Notes under the pieces: generated by a model | Databases searched by the model: none | Told to the model about the DNA's origin: nothing | Seen by the model: the letters and a program-made list of their open reading frames with translations, nothing else | Position numbers and translations under genes: made by a program | Source: Euonymus europaeus | Taxonomy: Eukaryota; Streptophyta; Magnoliopsida; Celastrales; Celastraceae | NCBI GenBank assembly: GCA_963580455.1 | Contig: OY756966.1 | Span: forward strand, 17,239,001 to 17,303,000 | Reading direction: 5' to 3' | Length of the DNA stretch: 64,000 bases | Part shown: piece after piece, positions 23,231 to 35,453 of the stretch | Position numbering within the stretch: position 1 is the first letter of the stretch | How the letters are laid out: each line of letters opens with the position of its first letter

Positions 23231-26200
23231 AGTATAAGCTTCCTACACTATTTCGATGCCAAAACACCAACTTTCTATGACAAATGGACAAAACCGTTAA
23301 AAGCTCCTCCATAGAGAGAGTTGAGCAACTTCGAACTATCAAAATTGCTCGGGATAGACTTTTATTGTTCTTCTATGTAAAATTTTACGAGTATAAGCTT
23401 CCTACACTATTTCGATGCCAAAACACCAACTTTCTATGACAAATGGACAAAACCGTTAAAAACTCCTCCATAGAGCTAGTCGAGCAACTTCAGACTATCG
23501 AAGTTGCTCGGGATAGACTTTTTATTGTTCTTCTATGTTAAATTTTACGAGTATAAGCTTCCTACATTATTTCGATGACAAATCACCAACTTTCGATGAC
23601 AAATGGACAAAACCGTTAAAAGCTCCTCCATAGAGAGAGTCGAGCAACTTCGGACTATCAAAGTTGCTCCGGATAGACATTTTATTTTTCTTCTATGTCA
23701 AATTTTACGAGTATAAGCTTCCTACATTATTTCGATGCCAAAACACCAACTTTCTATGACAAATGGACAAAACCGTTAAAAGCTCCTCCATAGAGCTAGT
23801 CGAGCAACTTCGTACTATCAAAGTTGCTCGGGATAGACTTTTTATTGTTCTTCTATGTCAAATTTTACGAGTATAAGCTTCCTACATTATTTCGATGCCA
23901 AATCACCAACTTTCGATGACAAATGGACAAAACCGTTAAAAGCTCTTCCATAGAGAGAGTCGAGCAACTTCGGACTATCAAAGTTGCTCCGGATAGACTT
24001 TTTATTGTTCTTCTATGTCAAATTTTACGAGTATAAGCTTCCTACACTATTTCGATGCCAAAACACCAACTTTCTATGATAAATAGACAAAACCGTTAAA
24101 AGCTCCTCTATAGAGAGAGTTGAGCAACTTCGGACAATCAAAGTTGCTCGGGATAGACTTTTTATTGTTCTTCTATGTCAAATTTTACGAGTATAAGCTT
24201 CCTACATTATTTCGAGGCCAAAACACCAACTTTCTATGACAAATGGACAAAACCGCTAAAAGCTCCTCCATAGAGAGAGTTGAGCAACTACGGACTATCA
24301 AAGTTGCTCGGGATAGACTTTTAATTGTTCTTCTATGTCAAATTTTACGAGTATAAGCTTCCTACATTATTTCAATGCCAAAAAACCAACTTTCTAATAC
24401 AAAAAAATAAAATCGTTAAAAGCTCCACCATAGAAAGAGTAGAGCAACTTCGGACTATCAAAAATTCTCGGGATAGACTTTTTATTGTTCTTCTATGTCA
24501 AATTTTACGAGTATAAGCTTCCTACATTATTTCGATGACAAAACACCAACTTTCTATGATAAATAGACAAAACCGTTAAAAGCTCCTCCATAGAGAGAGT
24601 TGAGCAACTTCGGACAATCAAAGTTGCTCGGGATACAGTTTTTATTGTTCTTCTGTGTCAAATTTTACGAGTATAAGCTTCCTACATTATTTCGATGACA
24701 AAACACCAAATTTCCATGACAAATGGACAAAACCGTAAAAAGCTCCTCCATAGAGAGATTTGAGCAACTTCGAACTATCAAAATTGCTCGGGATAGACTT
24801 TTTATTGTTCTTCTATGTAAAATTTTTCAAGTATAAGCTTCCTACATTATTTGGATGCCAAAACACCAACTTTCTATGACAAATGGACAAAACCGTTAAA
24901 AGCTCCTCCATAGAGAGAGTTGAGCAACTTCGAACTACCAAAATTGCTCGGGATAGACTTTTTATTGTTCTTCTATGTCAAATTTTACGAGTATAAGCAT
25001 CCTACATTATTTCGATGCCAAAACACCAACTTTCCATGACAAATGGACAAAACAGTTAAAAGCTCCTCCATAGAGAGATTTCAGCAACTTCGAACTATCA
25101 AAATTGCTCGGGATAGACTTTTTATTGTTCTTCTATGTAAAAAATTTCGAGTATAACTTCCTACATTATTTCGATGCCAAAACACCAACTTTCTATGACA
25201 AATGGACAAAACCGTTAAAAGCTCCTCCATAGAGAGAGTTGAGCAACTTCGAACTACCAAAATTGCTCGGGATAGACTTTTTATTGTTCTTCTATGTCAA
25301 ATTTTACGAGTATAAGCTTCCTACACTATTTCGATGCCAAAATACCAACTTTCTATGACAAATGGACAAAACCGTTAAAAGCTCCTCCATAGAGAGAGTT
25401 GAGCAACTTCGAACTACCAAAATTGCTCGGGATAGACTTTTTATTGTTCTTCTATGTCAAATTTTACGAGTATAAGCTTCCTACACTATTTCGATGCCAA
25501 AACACCAACTTTCTATGACAAATGGACAAAACCGTTAAAAGCTCCTCCATAGAGAGAGTTGAGCAACTTCGAACTATCAAAATTGCTCGGGATAGACTTT
25601 TATTGTTCTTCTATGTAAAATTTTACGAGTATAAGCTTCCTACACTATTTCGATGCCAAAACACCAACTTTCTATGACAAATGGACAAAACCGTTAAAAA
25701 CTCCTCCATAGAGCTAGTCGAGCAACTTCGGACTATCAAAGTTGCTCCGGATAGACATTTTATTTTTCTTCTATGTCAAATTTTACGAGTATAAGCTTCC
25801 TACATTATTTCGATGCCAAAACACCAACTTTCTATGACAAATGGACAAAACCGTTAAAAGCTCCTCCATAGAGCTAGTCGAGCAACTTCGTACTATCAAA
25901 GTTGCTCGGGATAGACTTTTTATTGTTCTTCTATGTCAAATTTTACGAGTATAAGCTTCCTACATTATTTCGATGCCAAATCACCAACTTTCGATGACAA
26001 ATGGACAAAACCGTTAAAAGCTCTTCCATAGAGAGAGTCGAGCAACTTCGGACTATCAAAGTTGCTCCGGATAGACTTTTTATTGTTCTTCTATGTCAAA
26101 TTTTACGAGTATAAGCTTCCTACACTATTTCGATGCCAAAACACCAACTTTCTATGACAAATGGACAAAACCGTTAAAAGCTCCTCCATAGAGAGAGTTG

Positions 26201-28501
26201 AGCAACTTCGAACTATCAAAATTGCTCGGGATAGACTTTTATTGTTCTTCTATGTAAATTTTTACGAGTATAAGCTTCCTACACTATTTCGATGCCAAAA
26301 CACCAACTTTCTATGACAAATGGACAAAACCGTTAAAAACTCCTCCATAGAGCTAGTCGAGCAACTTCAGACTATCGAAGTTGCTCGGGATAGACTTTTT
26401 ATTGTTCATCTATGTCAAATTTTACGAGTATAAGCTTCCTACATTATTTCGATGCCAAATCACCAACTTTCGATGACAAATGGACAAAACCGTTAAAAGC
26501 TCCTCCATAGAGAGAGTCGAGCAACTTCGGACTATCAAAGTTGCTCCGGATAGACTTTTTATTTTTCTTCTATGTCAAATTTTACGAGTATAAGCTTCCT
26601 ACATTATTTCGATGCCAAAACACCAACTTTCTATGACAAATGGACAAAACCGTTAAAAGCTCCTCCATAGAGCTAGTCGAGCAACTTCGTACTATCAAAG
26701 TTGCTCGGGATAGACTTTTTATTGTTTTTCTATGTCAAATTTTACGAGTATAAGCTTCTTATATTATTTCGATGCCAAAACACCAACTTTCAATGACAAA
26801 TGGACAAAACCGTTAAAAGCTCCTCCATAGAGAGAGTTGAGCAACTACGGACTATCAAAGTTGCTCGGGATAGACTTTTAATTGTTCTTCTATGTCAAAT
26901 TTAACGAGTATAAGCTTCCTACATTATTTCGATGCCAAAACACCAACTTTCTATGACAAATAGACAAAACCGTTAAAGCTCCTCCATGGAGAGAGTTGAG
27001 CAACTACGGACTATCAAAATTGCTCGGGATAGACTTTTAATTGTTCTTCTATGTCAAATTTTACGAGTATAAGCTTCCTACATTATTTCGATGCCAAAAC
27101 ACCAACTTTCTATGACAAATAGACAAAACCGTTAAAAGCTCCTCCATAGAGAGAGTTGAGCAACTACGGACAATCAAAGTTGCTCGGGATAGACTTTTAA
27201 TTGTTCTTCTATGTCAAATTTTACGAGTATAAGCTTCCTACATTATTTCGATGCCAAAAAACCAACTTTCTAATACAAAAAAATAAAATCGTTAAAAGCT
27301 CCACCATAGAAAGAGTAGAGCAACTTCGGACTATCAAAAATTCTCGGGATAGACTTTTTATTGTTCTTCTATGTCAAATTTTACGAGTATAAGCTTCCTA
27401 CATTATTTCGATGGCAAAACACCAACTTTCTATGATAAATAGACAAAACCGTTAAAAGCTCCTCCATAGAGAGAGTTGAACAACTTCGGACAATCAAAGT
27501 TGCTCGGGATAGACTTTTTATTGTTCTTCTATGTAAAATTTTACGAGTATAAGCATCCTACATTATTTCGATGCCAAAACACCAACTTTCCATGACAAAT
27601 GGACAAAACAGTTAAAAGCTCCTCCATAGAGAGAGTTGAGCAACTTCGAACTATCAAAAATTCTCGGGATAGACTTTTTATTGTTCTTCTATGTCAAATT
27701 TTACGAGTATAAGCTTCCTACATTATTTCGATGCCAAAACACCAACTTTCTATGACAAATGGACAAAACCGTTAAAAGCTCCTCCATAGAGAGTCGAGCA
27801 ACTTCGGACTATCAAAGTTGCTCCGGATAGACTTTTTATTTTTCTTCTATGTCAAATTTTACGAGTATAAGCTTCCTACATTATTTCGATGCCAAAACAC
27901 CAACTTTCTTTGACAAATGGACAAAACCGTTAAAAGCTCCTCCATAGAGCTAGTCGAGCAACTTCGTACTATCAAAGTTGCTCGGGATAGACTTTTTATT
28001 GTTCTTCTATGTCAAATTTTACGAGTATAAGCTTCCTACATTATTTCGATGCCAAAACACCAACTTTCTATGACAAATGGACAAAACCGTTAAAAGCTCC
28101 TCCATAGAGCTAGTCGAGCAACTTCGAACTATCAAAATTGCTCGGGATAGACTTTTTATTGTTCTTCTATGTAAAAATTTTCGAGTATAACTTCCTACAT
28201 TATTTCGATGCAAAAACACCAACTTTCTATGACAAATGGACAAAACCGTTAAAAGTTCCTCCATAGAGAGAGTTGAGCAACTTCGAACTACAAAAATTGC
28301 TCGGGATAGACTTTTTATTGTTCTTCTAAGTCAAATTTTACGAGTATAAGCTTCCTACACTATTTCGATGCCAGAACACCAACTTTCTATGACAAATGGA
28401 CAAAACCGTTAAAAGCTCCTCCATAGAGAGAGTTGAGCAACTTCGAACTATCAAAATTGCTCGGGATAGACTTTTATTGTTCTTCTATGTAAAATTTTAC
28501 G
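23231..28501 (+). repeat. 33-mer HOR of 5,271 bp, copy 2
   Basis: This is the tandem second copy. The match to copy 1 ends near 28,500, where ACGAGTATAGGC and TTTCGATGGC replace the copy-1 bases. The identical rare indels show that whole blocks were copied rather than monomers converging. Near-identity over more than 5 kb points to a recent event, or to an assembly duplication that only long reads can exclude. Confidence 0.87.
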
Positions 28502-30977
28502 AGTATAGGCTTCCTACACTATTTCGATGGCAAAACACCAACTTTCTATGACAAATGGACAAAACCGTTAAAAACTCCTCCATAGAGCTAGTCGAGCAAC
28601 TTCAGACTATCGAAGTTGCTCGGGATAGACTTTTTATTGTTCTTCTATGTCAAATTTTATGAGTATAAGCTTCCTACATTATTTCGATGACAAATCACCA
28701 ACTTTCGATGACAAATAGACAAAACCGTTAAAAGCTCCTCCATAGAGAGAGTCGAGCAACTTCGGACTATCAAAGTTGCTCCGGATAGACTTTTTATTTT
28801 TCTTCTATGTCAAATTTTACGAGTATAAGCTTCCTACATTATTTCGATGCCAAAACACCAACTTTCTTTGACAAATGGACAAAACCGTTAAAAGCTCCTC
28901 CATAGAGCTAGTCGAGCAACTTCGTACTATCAAAGTTGCTCGGGATAGACTTTTTATTGTTCTTCTATGTCAAATTTTACGAGTATAAGCTTCTTATATT
29001 ATTTCGATGCCAAAACACCAACTTTCAATGACAAATGGGCAAAACCGTTAAAAGCTCCTCCATAGAGAGAGTTGAGCAACTACGGACTATCAAAGTTGCT
29101 CGGGATAGACTTTTAATTGTTCTTCTATGTCAAATTTAACGAGTATAAGCTTCCTACATTATTTCGATGCCAAAACACCAACTTTCTATGACAAATAGAC
29201 AAAACCGTTAAAAGCTCCTCCATAGAGAGAGTTGAGCAACTACGGACTATCAAAATTGCTCGGGATAGACTTTTAATTGTTCTTCTATGTCAAATTTTAC
29301 GAATATAAGCTTTCTACATTATTTCGATGCCAAAACACCAACTTTCGATGACAAATAGACAAAACCGTTAAAAGCTCCTCCATAGAGAGAGTTGAGCAAC
29401 TACGGACTATCAAAGTTGCTCGGGATAGACTTTTTATTGTTCTTCTATGTCAAATTTTACGAGTATAAGCTTCCTACATTATTTCGATGCCAAAACACCA
29501 ACTTTCTATGACAAATGGACAAAACCGTTAAAAGCTCCTCCATAGAGCTAGTCGAGCAACTTCGTACTATCAAAGTTGCTCGGGATAGACTTTTTATTGT
29601 TCTTCTATTTCAAATTTTACGAGTATAAGCTTCTTATATTATTTCGATGCCAAAACACCAACTTTCAATGACAAATGGACAAAACCGTTAAAAGCTCCTC
29701 CATAGAGAGAGTTGAGCAACTACGGACTATCAAAGTTGCTCGGGATAGACTTTTAATTGTTCTTCTATGTCAAATTTAACTAGTATAGGCTTCCTACATT
29801 ATTTCGATGCCAAAACACCAACTTTCTATGACAAATAAACAAAACCGTTAAAAGCTCCTCCATGGAGAGAGTTGAGCAACTACGGACTATCAAAATTGCT
29901 CGGGATAGACTTTTAATTGTTCTTCTATGTCAAATTTTACGAGTATAAGCTTCCTACATTATTTTGATGCCAAAACACCAACTTTCTATGAGAAATAGAC
30001 AAAACCGTTAAAAGCTCCTCCATAGAGAGAGTTGAGCAACTACGGACTATCAAAGTTGCTCGGGATAGACTTTTAATTGTTCTTCTATGTCAAATTTTAC
30101 GAGTATAAGCTTCCTACATTATTTCGATGCCAAAAAACCAACTTTCTAATACAAAAAAATAAAATCGCTAAAAGCTCCACCATAGAAAGAGTAGAGCAAC
30201 TTCGGACTACCAAAAATTCTCGGGATAGACTTTTTATTGTTCTTCTATGTCAAATTTTACGAGTATAAGCTTCGTACATTATTTCGATGACAAAACACCA
30301 ACTTTCTATGATAAATAGACAAAACCGTTAAAAGCTCCTCCATCGAGAGAGTTGAACAACTTCGGACAATCAAAGTTGCTCGGGATAGACTTTTTATTGT
30401 TCTTCTATGTAAAATTTTACGAGTATAAGCTTCCTACATTATTTCGATGCCAAAATACCAACTTTCCATGACAAATGGACAAAACCGTTAAAGGCTCCTC
30501 CATAGAGAGATTTCAGCAACTTCGAACTATCAAAATTGCTCGGGATAGACTTTTTATTGTTCTTCTATGTAAAAATTTTCGAGTATAACTTCCTAAATTA
30601 TTTCGATGCCAACACACCAACTTTCTATGACAAATGGACAAAACCGTTAAAAGCTCCTCCATAGAGAGAGTTGAGGAACTTCGAACTATCAAAATTGCTC
30701 GGGATAGACTTTTTATTGTTCTTCTATGTAAAATTTTACGAGTATAAGCTTCCTACATTATTTCGATGCCAAAACGCGAACTTTCTATGACAAATGGACA
30801 AAACCGTTAAAAGCTCCTCCATAGAGCTAGTCGAGCAACTTCGGACTATCAAAGTTGCTCGGGATAGACTTTTTCTTGTTCTTCTATGTCAAATTTTACG
30901 AGTATAAGCTTCCTACATTATTTCGATGCCAAATCACCAACTTTCGATGACAAATGGACAAAACCGTTAAAAGCTCT
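28125..30977 (+). repeat. Segment repeated 4,476 bp downstream (28-monomer offset)
   Basis: About 28,125-30,977 matches about 32,601-35,453. Shared markers include TTTTATGAGTATAAGC with GACAAATCACC (about 28,655 and 33,131), TTCTATTTCAAATTTT (about 29,605 and 34,081), ACGAATATAAGCTTTC, GAGAAATAGAC, CTTCGTACATT, AACGCGAAC (about 30,775 and 35,251) and ACTTTTTCTTG. After 30,977 the two diverge, so this is a dispersed repeat inside the array and not a clean tandem HOR. Confidence 0.8.
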
Positions 30978-32580
30978 TCCATAGAGAGAGTCGAGCAACT
31001 TCGGACTATCAAAGTTGCTCCGGATAGACTTTTTATTGTTCTTCTATGTCAAATTTTACGAGTATAAGCTTCCTACACTATTTCGATGCCAAAACACCAA
31101 CTTTCTATGACAAATGGACAAAACCGTTAAAAGCTCCTCCATAGAGAGAGTTGAGCAACTTCGAACTATCAAAATTGCTCGGGATAGACTTTTATTGTTC
31201 TTCTATGTAAATTTTTACGAGTATAAGCTTCCTACACTATTTCGATGCCAAAACACCAACTTTCTATGACAAATGGACAAAACCGTTAAAAACTCCTCCA
31301 TAGAGCTAGTCGAGCAACTTCAGACTATCGAAGTTGCTCGGGATAGACTTTTTATTGTTCATCTATGTCAAATTTTACGAGTATAAGCTTCCTACATTAT
31401 TTCGATGCCAAATCACCAACTTTCGATGACAAATGGACAAAACCGTTAAAAGCTCCTCCATAGAGAGAGTCGAGCAACTTCGGACTATCAAAGTTGCTCC
31501 GGATAGACTTTTTATTTTTCTTCTATGTCAAATTTTACGAGTATAAGCTTCCTACATTATTTCGATGCCAAAACACCAACTTTCTATGACAAATGGACAA
31601 AACCGTTAAAAGCTCCTCCATAGAGCTAGTCGAGCAACTTCGTACTATCAAAGTTGCTCGGGATAGACTTTTTATTGTTCTTCTATGTCAAATTTTACGA
31701 GTATAAGCTTCTTATATTATTTCGATGCCAAAACACCAACTTTCAATGACAAATGGACAAAACCGTTAAAAGCTCCTCCATAGAGAGAGTTGAGCAACTA
31801 CGGACTATCAAAGTTGCTCGGGATAGACTTTTAATTGTTCTTCTATGTCAAATTTAACGAGTATAAGCTTCCTACATTATTTCGATGCCAAAACACCAAC
31901 TTTCTATGACAAATAGACAAAACCGTTAAAAGCTCCTCCATGGAGAGAGTTGAGCAACTACGGACTATCAAAATTGCTCGGGATAGACTTTTAATTGTTC
32001 TTCTATGTCAAATTTTACGAGTATAAGCTTCCTACATTATTTCGATGCCAAAACACCAACTTTCTATGACAAATAGACAAAACCGTTAAAAGCTCCTCCA
32101 TAGAGAGAGTTGAGCAACTACGGACAATCAAAGTTGCTCGGGATAGACTTTTAATTGTTCTTCTACGTCAAATTTTACGAGTATAAGCTTCCTACATTAT
32201 TTCGATGCCAAAAAACCAACTTTCTAATACAAAAAAATAAAATCGTTAAAAGCTCCACCATAGAAAGAGTAGAGCAACTTCGGACTATCAAAAATTCTCG
32301 GGATAGACTTTTTATTGTTCTTCTATGTCAAATTTTACGAGTATAAGCTTCCTACATTATTTCGATGGCAAAACACCAACTTTCTATGATAAATAGACAA
32401 AACCGTTAAAAGCTCCTCCATAGAGAGAGTTGAACAACTTCGGACAATCAAAGTTGCTCGGGATAGACTTTTTATTGTTCTTCTATGTAAAATTTTACGA
32501 GTATAAGCATCCTACATTATTTCGATGCCAAAACACCAACTTTCCATGACAAATGGACAAAACAGTTAAAAGCTCCTCCA
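30978..32580 (+). repeat. Segment matching 26,024-27,626 (31-monomer offset)
   Basis: This stretch carries the same order of variants as the end of the 5,271-bp HOR, at an offset of 4,953-4,954 bp: AGCTCTTCC, TATGTAAATTTTTACG, TTGTTCATCT, CAGACTATCGAAG, CCATGGAGAG and the A-rich monomer at about 32,220. It lacks the one-base deletion GTTAAAGCTCC of the upstream copies, which explains the one-base change in offset. It separates the two copies of the 4,476-bp repeat. Confidence 0.78.
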
Positions 32581-32600
32581 TAGAGAGATTTCAGCAACTT

Positions 32601-35453
32601 CGAACTATCAAAATTGCTCGGGATAGACTTTTTATTGTTCTTCTATGTAAAAATTTTCGAGTATAACTTCCTACATTATTTCGATGCAAAAACACCAACT
32701 TTCTATGACAAATGGACAAAACCGTTAAAAGTTCCTCCATAGAGAGAGTTGAGCAACTTCGAACTACCAAAATTGCTCGGGATAGACTTTTTATTGTTCT
32801 TCTAAGTCAAATTTTATGAGTATAAGCTTCCTACACTATTTCGATGCCAAAACACCAACTTTCTATGACAAATGGACAAAACCGTTAAAAGCTCCTCCAT
32901 AGAGAGAGTTGAGCAACTTCGAACTATCAAAATTGCTCGGGATAGACTTTTATTGTTCTTCTATGTAAAATTTTACGAGTATAAGCTTCCTACACTATTT
33001 CGATGCCAAAACACCAACTTTCTATGACAAATGGACAAAACCGTTAAAAACTCCTCCATAGAGCTAGTCGAGCAACTTCAGACTATCGAAGTTGCTCGGG
33101 ATAGACTTTTTATTGTTCTTCTATGTCAAATTTTATGAGTATAAGCTTCCTACATTATTTCGATGACAAATCACCAACTTTCGATGACAAATAGACAAAA
33201 CCGTTAAAAGCTCCTCCATAGAGAGAGTCGAGCAACTTCGGACTATCAAAGTTGCTCCGGATAGACTTTTTATTTTTCTTCTATGTCAAATTTTACGAGT
33301 ATAAGCTTCCTACATTATTTCGATGCCAAAACACCAACTTTCTTTGACAAATGGACAAAACCGTTAAAAGCTCCTCCATAGAGCTAGTCGAGCAACTTCG
33401 TACTATCAAAGTTGCTCGGGATAGACTTTTTATTGTTCTTCTATGTCAAATTTTACGAGTATAAGCTTCTTATATTATTTCGATGCCAAAACACCAACTT
33501 TCAATGACAAATGGACAAAACCGTTAAAAGCTCCTCCATAGAGAGAGTTGAGCAACTACGGACTATCAAAGTTGCTCGGGATAGACTTTTAATTGTTCTT
33601 CTATGTCAAATTTAACGAGTATAAGCTTCCTACATTATTTCGATGCCAAAACACCAACTTTCTATGACAAATAGACAAAACCGTTAAAAGCTCCTCCATA
33701 GAGAGAGTTGAGCAACTACGGACTATCAAAATTGCTCGGGATAGACTTTTAATTGTTCTTCTATGTCAAATTTTACGAATATAAGCTTTCTACATTATTT
33801 CGATGCCAAAACACCAACTTTCGATGACAAATAGACAAAACCGTTAAAAGCTCCTCCATAGAGAGAGTTGAGCAACTACGGACTATCAAAGTTGCTCGGG
33901 ATAGACTTTTTATTGTTCTTCTATGTCAAATTTTACGAGTATAAGCTTCCTACATTATTTCGATGCCAAAACACCAACTTTCTATGACAAATGGACAAAA
34001 CCGTTAAAAGCTCCTCCATAGAGCTAGTCGAGCAACTTCGTACTATCAAAGTTGCTCGGGATAGACTTTTTATTGTTCTTCTATTTCAAATTTTACGAGT
34101 ATAAGCTTCTTATATTATTTCGATGCCAAAACACCAACTTTCAATGACAAATGGACAAAACCGTTAAAAGCTCCTCCATAGAGAGAGTTGAGCAACTACG
34201 GACTATCAAAGTTGCTCGGGATAGACTTTTGATTGTTCTTCTATGTCAAATTTAACGAGTATAGGCTTCCTACATTATTTCGATGCCAAAACACCAACTT
34301 TCTATGACAAATAGACAAAACCGTTAAAAGCTCCTCCATGGAGAGAGTTGAGCAACTACGGACTATCAAAATTGCTCGGGATAGACTTTTAATTGTTCTT
34401 CTATGTCAAATTTTACGAGTATAAGCTTCCAACATTATTTCGATGCCAAAACACCAACTTTCTATGAGAAATAGACAAAACCGTTAAAAGCTCCTCCATA
34501 GAGAGAGTTGAGCAACTACGGACTATCAAAGTTGCTCGGGAGAGACTTTTAATTGTTCTTCTATGTCAAATTTTACGAGTATAAGCTTCCTACATTATTT
34601 CGATGCCAAAAAACCAACTTTCTAATACAAAAAAATAAAATCGCTAAAAGCTCCACCATAGAAAGAGTAGAGCAACTTCGGACTATCAAAAATTCTCGGG
34701 ATAGACTTTTTATTGTTCTTCTATGTCAAATTTTACGAGTATAAGCTTCGTACATTATTTCGATGACAAAACACCAACTTTCTATGATAAATAGACAAAA
34801 CCGTTAAAAGCTCCTCCATAGAGAGAGTTGAACAACTTCGGACAATCAAAGTTGCTCGGGATAGACTTTTTATTGTTCTTCTATGTAAAATTTTACGAGT
34901 ATAAGCTTCCTACATTATTTCGATGCCAAAATACCAACTTTCCATGACAAATGGACAAAACCGTTAAAAGCTCCTCCATAGAGAGATTTCAGCAACTTCG
35001 AACTATCAAAATTGCTCGGGATAGACTTTTTATTGTTCTTCTATGTAAAAATTTTCGAGTATAACTTCCTAAATTATTTCGATGCCAACACACCAACTTT
35101 CTATGACAAATGGACAAAACCGTTAAAAGCTCCTCCATAGAGAGAGTTGAGGAACTTCGAACTATCAAAATTGCTCGGGATAGACTTTTTATTGTTCTTC
35201 TATGTAAAATTTTACGAGTATAAGCTTCCTACATTATTTCGATGCCAAAACGCGAACTTTCTATGACAAATGGACAAAACCGTTAAAAGCTCCTCCATAG
35301 AGCTAGTCGAGCAACTTCGGACTATCAAAGTTGCTCGGGATAGACTTTTTCTTGTTCTTCTATGTCAAATTTTACGAGTATAAGCTTCCTACATTATTTC
35401 GATGCCAAATCACCAACTTTCGATGACAAATGGACAAAACCGTTAAAAGCTCC
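32601..35453 (+). repeat. Second copy of the 4,476-bp-spaced segment
   Basis: This is the partner of 28,125-30,977. Small differences include CTTTTGATTG at about 34,229 and GGGAGAGAC at about 34,540, found only here, and CTAGTATAGG at about 29,781, found only in the first copy. About 34,000-36,850 is also repeated at about 39,915-42,765, an offset of 5,915 bp. The shared markers there include AACAGCAAC (35,731 and 41,646) and AATACCAACATTC (about 36,204 and 42,121). Confidence 0.78.

Noticed and set aside
17960..28501. Segmental duplication carrying genes
   Set aside because: The duplicated 5,271-bp unit contains only satellite monomers.
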